Assembly: GCF_003052605.1 (NCBI RefSeq)
Contig: NZ_QASO01000117.1
Location: forward strand, 1-58,586
Direction: 5' to 3'
Length of the DNA stretch: 58,586 nt
From: Ectopseudomonas oleovorans
GTDB lineage: Bacteria; Pseudomonadota; Gammaproteobacteria; Pseudomonadales; Pseudomonadaceae
The notes beneath the pieces are model-generated. The model had not been told where the DNA came from and made no database searches. It saw only the letters and a program-made list of their open reading frames with translations. Positions 17,180 to 26,761 of the stretch are shown here, in pieces. The translations under genes and the position numbers were made by a program. Each line of letters opens with the position of its first letter. The stretch's first letter is position 1.

Positions 17180-17892
17180 GTCCCGATTGGCAGGACGCCT
17201 GGCAGGCGCTGACCCATCACCCGCTGTTTGGCATCGGCATCACCCTGGGCGCCTATCAGTTGGCCATGGCCGCCTACGAGCGCACCCGCTGGGTGTTCCT
17301 GCAGCCGGTGTTGGTGTCGATGCTCACGGTGATTGGCATCCTGCTGCTGTGCGGTCTGAGTTTTGCCGAATACCGGAGCAGCGTTGCAGCGCTGACCCTG
17401 CTGCTCGGCCCGGCCACCGTGGCCCTGGCGGTGCCGCTGTATCTCAACCTGCGGCGAATTCGTCAGCTGTTTTGGCCGATCATCCTGACCTTGCTGGTTG
17501 CCGGCACCTTCGCCACCGTGCTCGGGGCGGGGCTGGCCTGGTTGTTCGGGGCCGAGCGGCTGATGCTGATGAGCATGGCGCCGAAGTCGGTGACCTCGCC
17601 GATCGCCATGCTGGTGGCTGATCAGATCGGCGGTATCGCGGCGCTGGCGGCGGTGTTCGTGATGATCACCGGGGTTATCGGCGCTATCGTCGGGCCGTCC
17701 ATTCTGCGTCTGTGCAGGGTTCATCATCCGGCGGCGCAGGGCATGGCCCTGGGCATCACCGCGCATGCCGTGGGTACGGCGCGAGCGCTGCAGGAAAGCG
17801 ATGAGTGCGGTGCCTTCGCGGCATTGGCGATGAGTCTGATGGGGATGATTACCGCCGTGCTGTTGCCTCTGGCGATTGTCTTGTTGCTGTGA
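17176..17892 (+). CDS. lrgB: LrgB/CidB-family membrane protein
   Basis: A 238-residue polytopic protein of the LrgB family. The conserved MAPKSVTSPIAM and GITAHAVGTARAL segments are intact; the latter is the best-conserved region of the family. The chosen ATG overlaps the lrgA stop as ATGA; a longer open frame upstream lies within lrgA and is rejected. It is the partner of LrgA and probably forms the transport or channel complex. Confidence 0.9.
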   Translation: MSPDWQDAWQALTHHPLFGIGITLGAYQLAMAAYERTRWVFLQPVLVSMLTVIGILLLCGLSFAEYRSSVAALTLLLGPATVALAVPLYLNLRRIRQLFWPIILTLLVAGTFATVLGAGLAWLFGAERLMLMSMAPKSVTSPIAMLVADQIGGIAALAAVFVMITGVIGAIVGPSILRLCRVHHPAAQGMALGITAHAVGTARALQESDECGAFAALAMSLMGMITAVLLPLAIVLLL

Positions 17893-17954
17893 GAGCCTCC
17901 CCCGATGATCACTGATGCCCTGGTACCCCTGCATCGATAACAGGCTGTTAAACC

Positions 17955-18542
17955 ATGAATCTGCCGCTGTTCCCGCTCAATACCGTACTGTTTCCCGGTT
18001 GCGTACTCGACCTGCAGATATTCGAGGCGCGCTACCTGGACATGATCAGCCGCTGCATGAAACAGGGCAGTGGTTTCGGTGTGGTGTGCATCGTCGAGGG
18101 CGCTGAAGTGGGCGAAGCTGCCAGTAGTTTTGCCGCGATTGGCTGCGAGGCACTGGTGCGCGACTTTCAGCAGCGTACCAACGGCTTGCTGGGTATTCGC
18201 GTCGAAGGTGGGCGGCGTTTTCGTGTCGAGCGCGCCCAGGTTCTGCCTGACCAGCTGACCGTCGCCGAGGTGCAGTGGCTTGAGGAACAGCCAGACAGCC
18301 CACTGCAGGCCGAGCATGCCGATCTGGCCGCGCTGCTCTCGGCACTGGCCCAGCATCCGCTGGTGGAAGGGCTGGGCATGGCCGGCTTGCCCAGCGGCCA
18401 ACTCCAGCTGGCCAATCAGCTGGCCTATCTGTTGCCGCTGGAGCCGGGGCAGAAGCTGCAGCTGCTGCAACTGGATGACCCGGAACTGCGCCTGAGCCAG
18501 TTGCAGGCCATGGTGGAGCACCTGCAGGGCGATGCCTCATAG
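17955..18542 (+). CDS. Lon N-terminal-domain (LON-SB) protein
   Basis: A 195-residue stand-alone LON substrate-binding domain, with the typical LPLFPLNTVLFPGCVLDLQIF start and the EARYLDMI segment. It lacks the AAA+ and protease parts of Lon. Such proteins are common in Proteobacteria, and their role is thought to be substrate or adaptor binding, but no function is established. It is monocistronic between lrgB and the convergent DedA-PAP2 gene. Confidence 0.9.
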   Translation: MNLPLFPLNTVLFPGCVLDLQIFEARYLDMISRCMKQGSGFGVVCIVEGAEVGEAASSFAAIGCEALVRDFQQRTNGLLGIRVEGGRRFRVERAQVLPDQLTVAEVQWLEEQPDSPLQAEHADLAALLSALAQHPLVEGLGMAGLPSGQLQLANQLAYLLPLEPGQKLQLLQLDDPELRLSQLQAMVEHLQGDAS

Positions 18543-18595
18543 GGGGGGCGCCGTGCACCCCTCGATGCGTGAGTGACCCGGCGACGCTCCAGGCT

Positions 18596-19912
18596 TCAAT
18601 AGCTGTAGCGTAACTGAGTCGCCGACAGCTCCCAGGCGACCATGGCGCCAAACAGCGCAGCGCAGGCCGGAATCACCAACCACCACACCTTCTCCGGCAA
18701 CGGCTGCATCGGCGCTGCGCGCTGAATCAGGGCCAGGCTGAGCGCACAACTGGTCGCCGCCACCAGGGCACCAGCGATGATGTCGCTGGGCCAGTGCACC
18801 CCCAGGTACACCCGCGACAGGGCGATGGTCAGGGCTGGCAGGCTCGCCACCAGCAGCCAGGTCAGGCGTGTGCGCGCCGCGCTGCCACGACCGGCCAGCA
18901 CACCCAGGGCCAGGAAGAAGGCGAATGCCGCAGAGCTGTGTCCGCTCGGCAGGCTGTAGCTTTCCAGCGGCTGCAGCAGGACATCCGGGCGTGAACGGGC
19001 CAGTAGGTTCTTCAGCACCGTGGTTGCGGTGGAGGCGAGCAGCAGGGCGCCAGCGACGAACAGTCCGGCCTGCCACCGACGTGCGGCGAACAGCAGCGCC
19101 ACCAGCAGGACGCCGGCGGCGAACTGGATATGGAAGTCGCCGAAGCGCGTGATGAACACCGCGATGGGATCGAAGGCGGCGCTGCGCTCGTCCTGCGCCA
19201 GCGTCATCAGGCCCTGGTCGAGGCTGTCCAGGCGCGGGAAGCCGATCAGCATGGCGGCCAGGGCGATGGCGCCGAGCAGTGCGGCCAGGCTGGCGGCCCA
19301 GCGCCGTTCACGCAGGCTGGCCTGCATGATCAGCAGCAACATCACCGCCAGGGCTGCGCTGACGATGCCGGCCGCACCCCAGAAACCTTCTGGTAGCGGC
19401 AGGCGCAAGGCGGCGCCGGTGGCCCAGCCGGGCAGTATGTAGGCCACTGCCCAGCCGGCGGCAGCCAGCAGGCTGACCAGGGCGAAGCGCACGGCCGGCA
19501 TGTCCAGCATACCGGCGACCAATGGCAGCATCGGCCGCAGCGGGCCGATGTAGCGGCCGACCAGCAGGCTGATCACGCCATAGCGCTGGAAGTAGTTCTC
19601 TGCGCCGGTCAACCATTCGGGATGGTCACGCAGCACCGGCAGGCGCCGGATGCCCTGGTGGAAGCGGCGACCCAGCCCGTAGGAAATCGCGTCGCCGAGC
19701 AGGCCGCCGGTATAGGCGAGCAGCAGCGTCTGCCACAGCTCCAGGGCGCCATTGCCGGCCAACACGGCGAGGGTGAACAGCACCACGGTGCCAGGGATGA
19801 CGATGCCGGCCACTGCCAGGCACTCCAGGCAGGCGACCAGGAAAATGGCCAATGCCAGCCAGTGCGGGCTGCCTTGCAGCCAGGTGGTCATGCTGTCGAA
19901 CCATTGCATCAT
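18596..19912 (-). CDS. DedA-PAP2 fusion membrane phosphatase
   Basis: A 438-residue two-part inner-membrane protein. Residues about 20-200 are a DedA (SNARE-associated) domain with VPIPGT-like GIVIPGTVVLF, a re-entrant loop and GRYIGPLRPMLPLVAGM. Residues about 225-430 are a PAP2 phosphatase with all three signature motifs: KNLLARSRP (301-309), PSGH (322-325) and SRVYLGVHWPSD (366-377). The fusion suggests recycling of undecaprenyl-pyrophosphate or dephosphorylation of a lipid, combined with lipid-carrier translocation by the DedA part. Its ATG overlaps the end of the Mpg gene by four bases, so the two are cotranscribed. Confidence 0.9.
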   Translation of the reverse strand: MMQWFDSMTTWLQGSPHWLALAIFLVACLECLAVAGIVIPGTVVLFTLAVLAGNGALELWQTLLLAYTGGLLGDAISYGLGRRFHQGIRRLPVLRDHPEWLTGAENYFQRYGVISLLVGRYIGPLRPMLPLVAGMLDMPAVRFALVSLLAAAGWAVAYILPGWATGAALRLPLPEGFWGAAGIVSAALAVMLLLIMQASLRERRWAASLAALLGAIALAAMLIGFPRLDSLDQGLMTLAQDERSAAFDPIAVFITRFGDFHIQFAAGVLLVALLFAARRWQAGLFVAGALLLASTATTVLKNLLARSRPDVLLQPLESYSLPSGHSSAAFAFFLALGVLAGRGSAARTRLTWLLVASLPALTIALSRVYLGVHWPSDIIAGALVAATSCALSLALIQRAAPMQPLPEKVWWLVIPACAALFGAMVAWELSATQLRYSY

Positions 19913-20628
19913 GGTCGGGTAGGCTCCAGCGTGTGTAGTTGATAGTCGTGCCCTTCGACCTGTCCACGGCGCAAAGGGTTGCGCGTGCAGTGGCGGGCAT
20001 AGCGGGCGTCGACGAAGCGGTAAGGCAGGTGCTCGTCACGGCCCTTGGGAATGCCCAGTCGCGCACACTGGATGATCGAGTGCGGTCGTTCGCCGACATC
20101 CTCGACGAAGAGTCGTTGCAGGTCGAAGCGGCGTGCGTCCCAATCCGGCACTTTCAGACCAAGCGCTTTGCACAGCAGGGTCTGTCCGGCGCACAAGCGC
20201 TCGGGGGCGCGCGGCTGGCCGAGGCTGCCTGGGTTGTTGCGTTGCATCGCGGCCAGAGCATCGGCGCCGCTGACGGCGTCGAGCCACGGATGCGCCGACT
20301 TGATCAGCACCGCGTTGCCCGGCCCCTGGGCGCTGAAGTTCAGCGAGTCGCCACCGCGCGCATAGTACATATAGATGTGCCCGCCGTCGGCGAACAGCGC
20401 CTTGCGCTTGTCGGTGTAGCCGAGCGATGCGTGGCTGCCCTTGTCGACCAAGTAATAGGCCTCGGTCTCGATGATCCGCGCACTCAGCCACTGCGCGCCG
20501 ACACGATGGCGGATCACCTTGCCGAGTAGTTCGCGAGCAACCAGCTGCGCGTCGCGGTCGAAGAACGCATCGGGCAGTGGCCGGGCACCGGGCCAGGGCA
20601 AACTGAGGGTGGGTTCGGCAGGCTTCAT
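19909..20628 (-). CDS. mpg: DNA-3-methyladenine glycosylase, AAG/Mpg family
   Basis: A 239-residue alkyladenine DNA glycosylase of the eukaryote-like Mpg family, which excises N3-methyladenine, hypoxanthine and related bases. Visible marks are the IIETEAYY catalytic-glutamate motif, the SHASLGYTDKRKALF segment, the YMYYARGGDSLNF intercalating region and the CAGQTLLCKALGL helix. The length is close to the family norm. It is upstream of and overlaps the DedA-PAP2 gene. The coupling of DNA repair with a lipid phosphatase has no evident functional logic. Confidence 0.9.
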   Translation of the reverse strand: MKPAEPTLSLPWPGARPLPDAFFDRDAQLVARELLGKVIRHRVGAQWLSARIIETEAYYLVDKGSHASLGYTDKRKALFADGGHIYMYYARGGDSLNFSAQGPGNAVLIKSAHPWLDAVSGADALAAMQRNNPGSLGQPRAPERLCAGQTLLCKALGLKVPDWDARRFDLQRLFVEDVGERPHSIIQCARLGIPKGRDEHLPYRFVDARYARHCTRNPLRRGQVEGHDYQLHTLEPTRP

Positions 20629-20874
20629 CTATCGTACGGGGGGCTAGGTCTCGGGCGGCGAGCATAACAACAAGAAGCTTAAAAATGCCTGAACGTTCCA
20701 GCACCCTTGGCGCCCATGTTTGCCCATCGGTGCGCTACCCCGGCTAGGTCCGGCATTGCCCAGCATTCATCACCTGGCGGACGAGCTGCCTACCGCTTGC
20801 CAGACGCCGCTGGGCGTGGCCTTGCGAGCCCGCTATAATCAGCCCCTTTTTCCAACTGCCAGACCTCCGCCGCC

Positions 20875-22140
20875 ATGACCGAGTCCGTGCACGACTACAT
20901 GACCCGCCTGGGCCAGGCCGCCCGCCAGGCCTCCAGGGTGCTCGCCCGTGCCAGCACCGCGCAGAAGAATCGCGCGCTGCAGGCCGCTGCCAATGCCCTC
21001 GACGCCGCTCGTGCCGAGCTGACCGTCGCCAACGAACTGGACCTGGCAGCCGCCCGCGCCAGCGGTCTGGAGCCGGCCATGGTCGACCGCCTGGCGCTGA
21101 CGCCGAAGGTGATCGACAGCATGATCGAAGGCCTGCGCCAGGTGGCGACCCTACCTGACCCGATCGGCGAGATTCAGGGCATGCGCTACCTGCCGTCCGG
21201 TATCCAGGTCGGCAAGATGCGTGTGCCGCTGGGCGTGATCGGCATCATCTACGAGTCGCGGCCGAACGTGACCATCGATGCGGCCAGCCTGTGCCTGAAG
21301 TCCGGCAACGCCACCATCCTGCGTGGCGGCTCCGAGGCCATTCATTCCAACCAGGCGATTGCCCGCTGCATCCAGCAGGGCCTGGCCGAGGCCGACCTGC
21401 CGGCAGCTGCCGTGCAGGTGGTGGAAACCACTGATCGCGCTGCCGTCGGTGAGCTGATCACCATGCCGGAGTTCGTCGACGTGATCGTGCCGCGCGGTGG
21501 CAAGGGCCTGATCGAGCGCATCAGCCGCGACGCCAAGGTGCCGGTGATCAAGCACCTGGATGGCGTCTGCCACGTGTATGTCGACGTCGCTGCCGACTTC
21601 GACAAGGCCATTCGCGTTGCCGACAACGCCAAGACCCAGCGTTATTCGCCGTGCAACGCCATGGAAACCCTGCTGGTGCACCAGGCTATCGCCGCGCGCG
21701 TGCTGCCGCCGCTAGCCGCCATCTACCGCGACAAGGGCGTGGAGCTGCGTGGCGATGCCGCCACCCGCGAACTGCTCGGCAGCGATGTGCTGGAGGCGAG
21801 CGAGGACGACTGGTTCGCCGAGTACAACGCGCCGATCCTGGCGATTCGCATCGTCGACTCGCTGGATGCGGCCATCGAGCACATCAACCACTACGGCTCG
21901 CAGCACACCGATTCGATCATCACCGAGAACTTCAGCGATGCGCGGCGCTTCCTCACCGAGGTGGATTCCGCTTCGGTGATGGTCAATGCCTCGACCCGCT
22001 TTGCCGATGGTTTCGAATACGGCCTGGGCGCGGAGATCGGTATCTCCACCGACAAGCTGCACGCCCGTGGCCCGGTTGGCCTGGAGGGGCTGACCAGCGA
22101 GAAGTACGTGGTCTTCGGCGATGGACACATTCGCACATAA
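20875..22140 (+). CDS. proA: Gamma-glutamyl phosphate reductase
   Basis: A 421-residue NADPH-dependent aldehyde-dehydrogenase-fold enzyme that makes glutamate-5-semialdehyde in proline synthesis. It contains IYESRPNVTIDAASLCLKSG, the catalytic cysteine C260 in YSPCNAMETLLVH and the C-terminal GLGAEIGISTDKLHARGPVG. Length matches the family. A TATAAT about 36 bases upstream is a plausible -10 without a convincing -35. nadD starts immediately after its stop, so this is the first gene of a long plus-strand block. Confidence 0.98.
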   Translation: MTESVHDYMTRLGQAARQASRVLARASTAQKNRALQAAANALDAARAELTVANELDLAAARASGLEPAMVDRLALTPKVIDSMIEGLRQVATLPDPIGEIQGMRYLPSGIQVGKMRVPLGVIGIIYESRPNVTIDAASLCLKSGNATILRGGSEAIHSNQAIARCIQQGLAEADLPAAAVQVVETTDRAAVGELITMPEFVDVIVPRGGKGLIERISRDAKVPVIKHLDGVCHVYVDVAADFDKAIRVADNAKTQRYSPCNAMETLLVHQAIAARVLPPLAAIYRDKGVELRGDAATRELLGSDVLEASEDDWFAEYNAPILAIRIVDSLDAAIEHINHYGSQHTDSIITENFSDARRFLTEVDSASVMVNASTRFADGFEYGLGAEIGISTDKLHARGPVGLEGLTSEKYVVFGDGHIRT

Positions 22141-22800
22141 ATGAAACGGATCGGCGCCCGACGCATCGGCCTGCTCGGCGGTACCTTCAATCCGGTGCAC
22201 ATCGGGCATCTGCGTGCGGCACTGGAAGTGGCTGAGTTCATGGCGCTGGACCAGCTGCGGCTGATTCCCAGCGCCAGGCCGCCGCATCGCGACGCGCCGC
22301 AGGCAACAGCCGAGCAGCGCTTGGCCATGGTTCAGCTGGCGGTGGCCGGCGAGACGCGGCTGACGGTCGATGACCGCGAGCTGCGCCGCGACAAACCGTC
22401 TTATACGGTGGACACGCTGGAGTCGGTGCGCGCCGAGCTGGCAGCGGACGATCAGCTGTTTCTGCTGCTCGGCTGGGACGCTTTCTGCGGCTTGCCGAGT
22501 TGGCATCGCTGGCAGGAACTGCTCGAGCATTGCCACCTGTTGGTGCTGCAACGGCCGGATGCCGACAGCGAAGCGCCGGAGGCGCTGCGCGATCTGCTGG
22601 CCGCGCGCAGTGTCAGCGACCCGCTGAGCCTGCAGGGTGCAGGCGGGCAAATCAGTTTCATCTGGCAGACTCCGCTGGCGATTTCCGCCACGCAGATTCG
22701 CCACTTACTGGCAACCGACCGCTCGGCGCGCTATCTGCTGCCGGATGCGGTACTGGCCTACATCCAGGCGCACGATCTGTACCGTGCGCCCAATGCTTGA
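22141..22800 (+). CDS. nadD: Nicotinate-mononucleotide adenylyltransferase
   Basis: A 219-residue NaMN adenylyltransferase of the NAD synthesis pathway. The nucleotidyltransferase signature GGTFNPVHIGH is at 13-23, and the ATP-binding ISATQIR motif is near the C-terminus. The ATG abuts the proA stop codon with no spacer, so it is translationally coupled to proA. It is followed by rsfS and rlmH, the usual order in the genus. Confidence 0.96.
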   Translation: MKRIGARRIGLLGGTFNPVHIGHLRAALEVAEFMALDQLRLIPSARPPHRDAPQATAEQRLAMVQLAVAGETRLTVDDRELRRDKPSYTVDTLESVRAELAADDQLFLLLGWDAFCGLPSWHRWQELLEHCHLLVLQRPDADSEAPEALRDLLAARSVSDPLSLQGAGGQISFIWQTPLAISATQIRHLLATDRSARYLLPDAVLAYIQAHDLYRAPNA

Positions 22801-22851
22801 AACGTCGCGCATGTGCGCAGGCGTCCATTACACGAGGCAAATGAGTCATTT

Positions 22852-23220
22852 ATGAGCAAGCAGAACATGCCCAGCGAAGAGCTGGTCAAGATCGCCGTGG
22901 CGGCGCTGGAAGAAATCAAGGCGACCGACATCACGGTGATCGACGTCAAGGACAAGACCAGCATCACCGACTTCATGGTGATCGCCAGCGGTAGCTCCAG
23001 CCGTCAGGTCAAGTCGCTGGTGGAAAACGTGCTGGAAAAGGTCAAGGAGCAGGGCGTGCGCCCGATCGGTAGCGAAGGTCTGGACAGCGGCGAATGGGCC
23101 CTGCTCGACCTGGGTGACATCGTCGTGCACGTGATGCTGCCGACCGCGCGTCAGTTCTACGACCTCGAGCGCTTGTGGCAGGGCGCCGAGCAGAGCCGCG
23201 CGCAACATTCGGCCGAGTAA
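22852..23220 (+). CDS. rsfS: Ribosome silencing factor RsfS (YbeB)
   Basis: A 122-residue member of the RsfS/Iojap family, which binds ribosomal protein uL14 and blocks subunit joining in starvation. The family core is clear: ITVIDVKDKTSITDFMVIASGSSSRQVKSL is spread over the first 60 residues, then SGEWALLDLGDIVVHVM. The start MSKQNMPSEE is preferred over an upstream one because the family begins here. It lies between nadD and rlmH, as in many gammaproteobacteria. Confidence 0.95.
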   Translation: MSKQNMPSEELVKIAVAALEEIKATDITVIDVKDKTSITDFMVIASGSSSRQVKSLVENVLEKVKEQGVRPIGSEGLDSGEWALLDLGDIVVHVMLPTARQFYDLERLWQGAEQSRAQHSAE

Positions 23221-23229
23221 GCGTAAACC

Positions 23230-23697
23230 GTGCGGATCAAACTGATCGCCGTCGGTTCGCGCATGCCGCGCTGGGTCGAAGAGGGCTGGCAGGAGTACGT
23301 CAAGCGTCTGCCTGCCGAATTGCCGCTGGAGCTGGTGGAAATTCCCCTCAACACCCGCGGCAAGAATGCCGACGTTGCCCGCCTGATCCGTCAGGAGGGT
23401 GAGGCCATGCTGAGCAAGGTGCAGCCCGGCGAACGTATCGTCACGCTGGAGGTCCATGGCAAGCCATGGAGCACCGAGCAACTGGCAGCGGAGCTGGAGC
23501 GCTGGCGTCTCGATGCACGCAACGTCAACCTCATGGTCGGCGGCCCGGAAGGGCTGGCACCGGAGGTCTGCGCGCGTAGCGAGCAGCGCTGGTCGCTGTC
23601 GCCTCTGACGTTGCCGCACCCGCTGGTGCGCATCCTTCTTGGCGAGCAGATCTACCGCGCCTGGACCGTATTGTCCGGTCATCCGTACCACAAGTGA
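23230..23697 (+). CDS. rlmH: 23S rRNA pseudouridine-1915 N3-methyltransferase
   Basis: A 155-residue SPOUT methyltransferase. The SAM-binding trefoil knot contains LMVGGPEGL and LSPLTLPHPLVRILLGEQIYRAW. It starts with GTG, nine bases after rsfS. The enzyme methylates pseudouridine 1915 of 23S rRNA in helix 69 on the assembled 70S ribosome. Its stop is ten bases before the mrdA start. Confidence 0.96.
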   Translation: MRIKLIAVGSRMPRWVEEGWQEYVKRLPAELPLELVEIPLNTRGKNADVARLIRQEGEAMLSKVQPGERIVTLEVHGKPWSTEQLAAELERWRLDARNVNLMVGGPEGLAPEVCARSEQRWSLSPLTLPHPLVRILLGEQIYRAWTVLSGHPYHK

Positions 23698-23707
23698 TCA
23701 CCTAGTC

Positions 23708-25600
23708 ATGCCGCAGCCGATTCGCCTCAAGGATCATGAAAAGGACGCTCGCCTGGTCAAGCGCCGGGTGCTCGTTGGCGGCGTCGTGATCATCCTGCTG
23801 ACCTGCGTGCTGATCATGCGCATGTACTACCTGCAGGTGATTCAGTACGAGCATCACAGCACCCTGGCGGAGAACAACCGCATCCATGTGCAGCCGATCC
23901 CGCCGACCCGCGGGCTGATCTTCGACCGCAATGGCGTGATCATCGCCGACAACCGCCCCAGCTTCAGCCTGACCGTGACCCGCGAACGCGCCGGTGACTG
24001 GCCAAGCGTGCTCGATGCGGTGGTCGAGGTGCTGGAACTCAGCGAGGATGATCGTGCCCTGTTCGAGCGCCGCGTGCGCCAGGGGCGGCGTCCGTTCGAG
24101 CCGGTGCCGATTCTGTTCGAACTGTCCGAAGAGCAGATCGCTCGCATTGCGGTCAACCAGTTCCGCCTGCCTGGCGTCGAGGTGGCGGCGCAACTGGTGC
24201 GGCATTATCCGCAGCAGGAACACTTCGCGCATTCGGTCGGCTACGTCGGGCGCATCAACGAGCAGGAGCTCAAGCGTCTGGATCCGACCGATTACGCCGG
24301 CACCCACCATATCGGCAAGACCGGTATCGAGCGTTTCTACGAGGACGAGTTGCACGGCGAAGTCGGCTATGAAGAGGTCGAGACCAATGCCCGTGGTCGC
24401 GTGTTGCGTGTGCTCAATCGTGTCGATCCGAAACCGGGCAAGGACATCGTGCTCAGCCTCGATGTCCACTTGCAGGAAGCGGCCGAGAACGCCCTCGGTG
24501 GGCGTCGTGGCGCTGTGGTGGCCATCGATCCGAACAATGGCGAAGTGCTGGCGATGGTCAGCCAGCCCAGTTTCGACCCCAACCCGTTCGTCACCGGCAT
24601 CAGTTTCAAGGCCTATGGCGAACTGCGCGACTCCATTGACCAGCCGCTGTACAACCGCGTGTTGCGTGGCCTTTATCCGCCGGGCTCGACTATCAAGCCG
24701 ATGGTGGCTGTGGCCGGTCTCGATGCTGGCGTGGTCACCCCGCAGACCCGGGTGTTCGACCCGGGCTTCTATCAGTTGCCCAATCACAGCCATAAGTACC
24801 GTAACTGGAACCGCAGCGGTGATGGCTGGGTCGATCTCAACCTGGCCATCGCCCGTTCCAACGACACCTACTTCTACGACCTGGCGCACAAGATGGGCGT
24901 CGATCGCATGCATGAATACATGAGCCGCTTCGGCCTCGGCCAGCGCGTGGCGCTGGACATGTTCGAGGAGACCGCCGGCCTGATGCCTTCGCGTGACTGG
25001 AAGCGGGCGCGTTATCGCCAGCCCTGGTACCCGGGCGAGACGCTGATTCTCGGCATTGGCCAGGGCTATATGCAGACCACACCGCTGCAGTTGGCGCAGG
25101 CCACCGCGCTGATGGCCACGCGTGGCAAGTGGATTCGTCCGCACCTGGCCAAGAGTGTCGACGGACGCTTGCCCGTGGACCCCAACCCGATGCCGGATAT
25201 CGTCCTGCGTGATCCGAAGTTCTGGGAGTATGGCATTCGTGCTATGGAAGACGTGCTGCACGGTGCCCGTGGTACGGCGCGCAAGGTCGGTGACAGTTCG
25301 GTCTACCGCATCGCCGGCAAGAGCGGCACGGCCCAGGTGGTGGCGATCAAACAGGGTGAGAAATACGACCGCAACAAGGTGCAGGAGCGCCACCGCGATC
25401 ACGCCCTGTTCGTCGGTTTTGCACCCGCCAATAACCCGCAGATAGCCGTCGCGGTGATGGTGGAGAACGGCGAGTCAGGCTCCGGCGTCGCCGCCCCGGT
25501 GGTCAAGCAGGTGATGGACGCCTGGCTGCTGGATAAAGAGACCGGTCAGCTCAAAGCCGAATTCGCCTTGCCCCAGACTGCCGAGGTCAGCCAGCGATGA
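23708..25600 (+). CDS. mrdA: Penicillin-binding protein 2
   Basis: A 630-residue class B penicillin-binding protein of the rod elongasome, a transpeptidase in the inner membrane facing the periplasm. A short cytoplasmic N-terminus and one transmembrane helix (about residues 20-42) are followed by the pedestal domain and the transpeptidase with S327 in YPPGSTIKP, SxN in ARSNDTYF and the KSGTA motif. The frame extends upstream into rlmH, but MPQPIRLKDHEKD is the family start. It overlaps rodA by four bases (ATGA). Confidence 0.97.
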   Translation: MPQPIRLKDHEKDARLVKRRVLVGGVVIILLTCVLIMRMYYLQVIQYEHHSTLAENNRIHVQPIPPTRGLIFDRNGVIIADNRPSFSLTVTRERAGDWPSVLDAVVEVLELSEDDRALFERRVRQGRRPFEPVPILFELSEEQIARIAVNQFRLPGVEVAAQLVRHYPQQEHFAHSVGYVGRINEQELKRLDPTDYAGTHHIGKTGIERFYEDELHGEVGYEEVETNARGRVLRVLNRVDPKPGKDIVLSLDVHLQEAAENALGGRRGAVVAIDPNNGEVLAMVSQPSFDPNPFVTGISFKAYGELRDSIDQPLYNRVLRGLYPPGSTIKPMVAVAGLDAGVVTPQTRVFDPGFYQLPNHSHKYRNWNRSGDGWVDLNLAIARSNDTYFYDLAHKMGVDRMHEYMSRFGLGQRVALDMFEETAGLMPSRDWKRARYRQPWYPGETLILGIGQGYMQTTPLQLAQATALMATRGKWIRPHLAKSVDGRLPVDPNPMPDIVLRDPKFWEYGIRAMEDVLHGARGTARKVGDSSVYRIAGKSGTAQVVAIKQGEKYDRNKVQERHRDHALFVGFAPANNPQIAVAVMVENGESGSGVAAPVVKQVMDAWLLDKETGQLKAEFALPQTAEVSQR

Positions 25601-26742
25601 TCAGCAATTTCGACCGCACCCTGTCCGATGAGGACGTCCTGCGTCGTCGCGCCAGCCTGCTACAGCGCATGCATATCGACGGCTGGTTGCTGTTGCTGTT
25701 GCTGATTCTGGGTGCCGGCAGCCTGTTCATTCTTTATTCGGCCAGTGGCAAGAATGTCGACCTGCTGCTCAAGCAGGCATCATCCTTCGGCATCGGTATG
25801 CTCGCGGTGGTCGTGATCGCCCAGTTCGACCCGCGCTTCATGGCGCGCTGGGTACCCCTTGCCTACGTTGCGGGCGTCGCCTTGCTGATGGCGGTGGAGG
25901 TGATGGGCCACACCGCGATGGGGGCGACTCGCTGGATCAACATCCCGGGCGTGATCCGCTTCCAGCCCTCGGAGCTGATGAAAATCATCATGCCGATGAC
26001 CGTCGCCTGGTACCTGTCGCGACATAACCTGCCGCCGCGCTTCAAGCACATCGTTATCAGCCTGGCGATGATTGGCGTGCCTTTCGTGCTGATCCTCAAG
26101 CAGCCGGATCTCGGTACTTCGCTGCTGGTACTGGCGTCGGGCGCTTTCGTCGTGTTCATGGCCGGTCTGCAGTGGCGCTGGATTGTCGGTGCAGCGGCGG
26201 CGGTGGTGCCGATTGCGATAGGCATGTGGTACTTCGTCATGCATGACTACCAGAAGCGCCGTGTGTTGACCTTCCTCAACCCGGAGAGCGATCCGCTGGG
26301 GGCGGGTTGGAACATCATCCAGTCCAAGGCGGCCATCGGTTCTGGCGGCGTATTGGGCAAGGGCTGGTTGCTGGGTACCCAGTCACACCTGGATTTTTTG
26401 CCGGAAAGCCATACGGACTTTATCATTGCCGTGCTCGCGGAGGAGTTCGGCCTGGTTGGCGTCTGTCTGTTGTTGCTGCTCTATCTGCTGCTGCTGGCGC
26501 GTGGCCTGGTGATTACCGCCCAGGCGCAGACGCTGTTCGGCAAGCTGCTGGCCGGGGCGCTGACCATGACCTTCTTCGTCTACGTATTCGTCAACATCGG
26601 CATGGTCAGCGGGCTGCTGCCGGTGGTTGGGGTGCCGCTGCCCTTCATTAGTTACGGCGGAACCCATCTGGTCACGCTGTTGTCTGGCTTCGGGGTATTG
26701 ATGGCGATCCACACCCACAGAAAGTGGATCGCTCAGGTTTGA
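25597..26742 (+). CDS. rodA: Rod-shape peptidoglycan polymerase RodA
   Basis: A 381-residue SEDS-family glycosyltransferase with about ten transmembrane helices, the partner of PBP2 in lateral-wall synthesis. Typical features are the GATRWINIPG loop, FQPSELMKI, KQPDLGTS (its aspartate region is the catalytic one in SEDS proteins) and PLPFISYGGT near the end. Translation is coupled to mrdA by a four-base overlap. Confidence 0.97.
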   Translation: MISNFDRTLSDEDVLRRRASLLQRMHIDGWLLLLLLILGAGSLFILYSASGKNVDLLLKQASSFGIGMLAVVVIAQFDPRFMARWVPLAYVAGVALLMAVEVMGHTAMGATRWINIPGVIRFQPSELMKIIMPMTVAWYLSRHNLPPRFKHIVISLAMIGVPFVLILKQPDLGTSLLVLASGAFVVFMAGLQWRWIVGAAAAVVPIAIGMWYFVMHDYQKRRVLTFLNPESDPLGAGWNIIQSKAAIGSGGVLGKGWLLGTQSHLDFLPESHTDFIIAVLAEEFGLVGVCLLLLLYLLLLARGLVITAQAQTLFGKLLAGALTMTFFVYVFVNIGMVSGLLPVVGVPLPFISYGGTHLVTLLSGFGVLMAIHTHRKWIAQV

Positions 26743-26761
26743 TTTTGGGGGTTTTGAGTTA

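Noticed and set aside
20811..20839. Full sigma-70 promoter before proA
   Set aside because: TATAAT is clear, but the hexamer 17 bases upstream is TGGGCG, so only a -10 can be claimed.
23702..25402. A 566-codon minus-strand open frame
   Set aside because: It is the shadow of mrdA, which has all penicillin-binding protein motifs in the correct frame.
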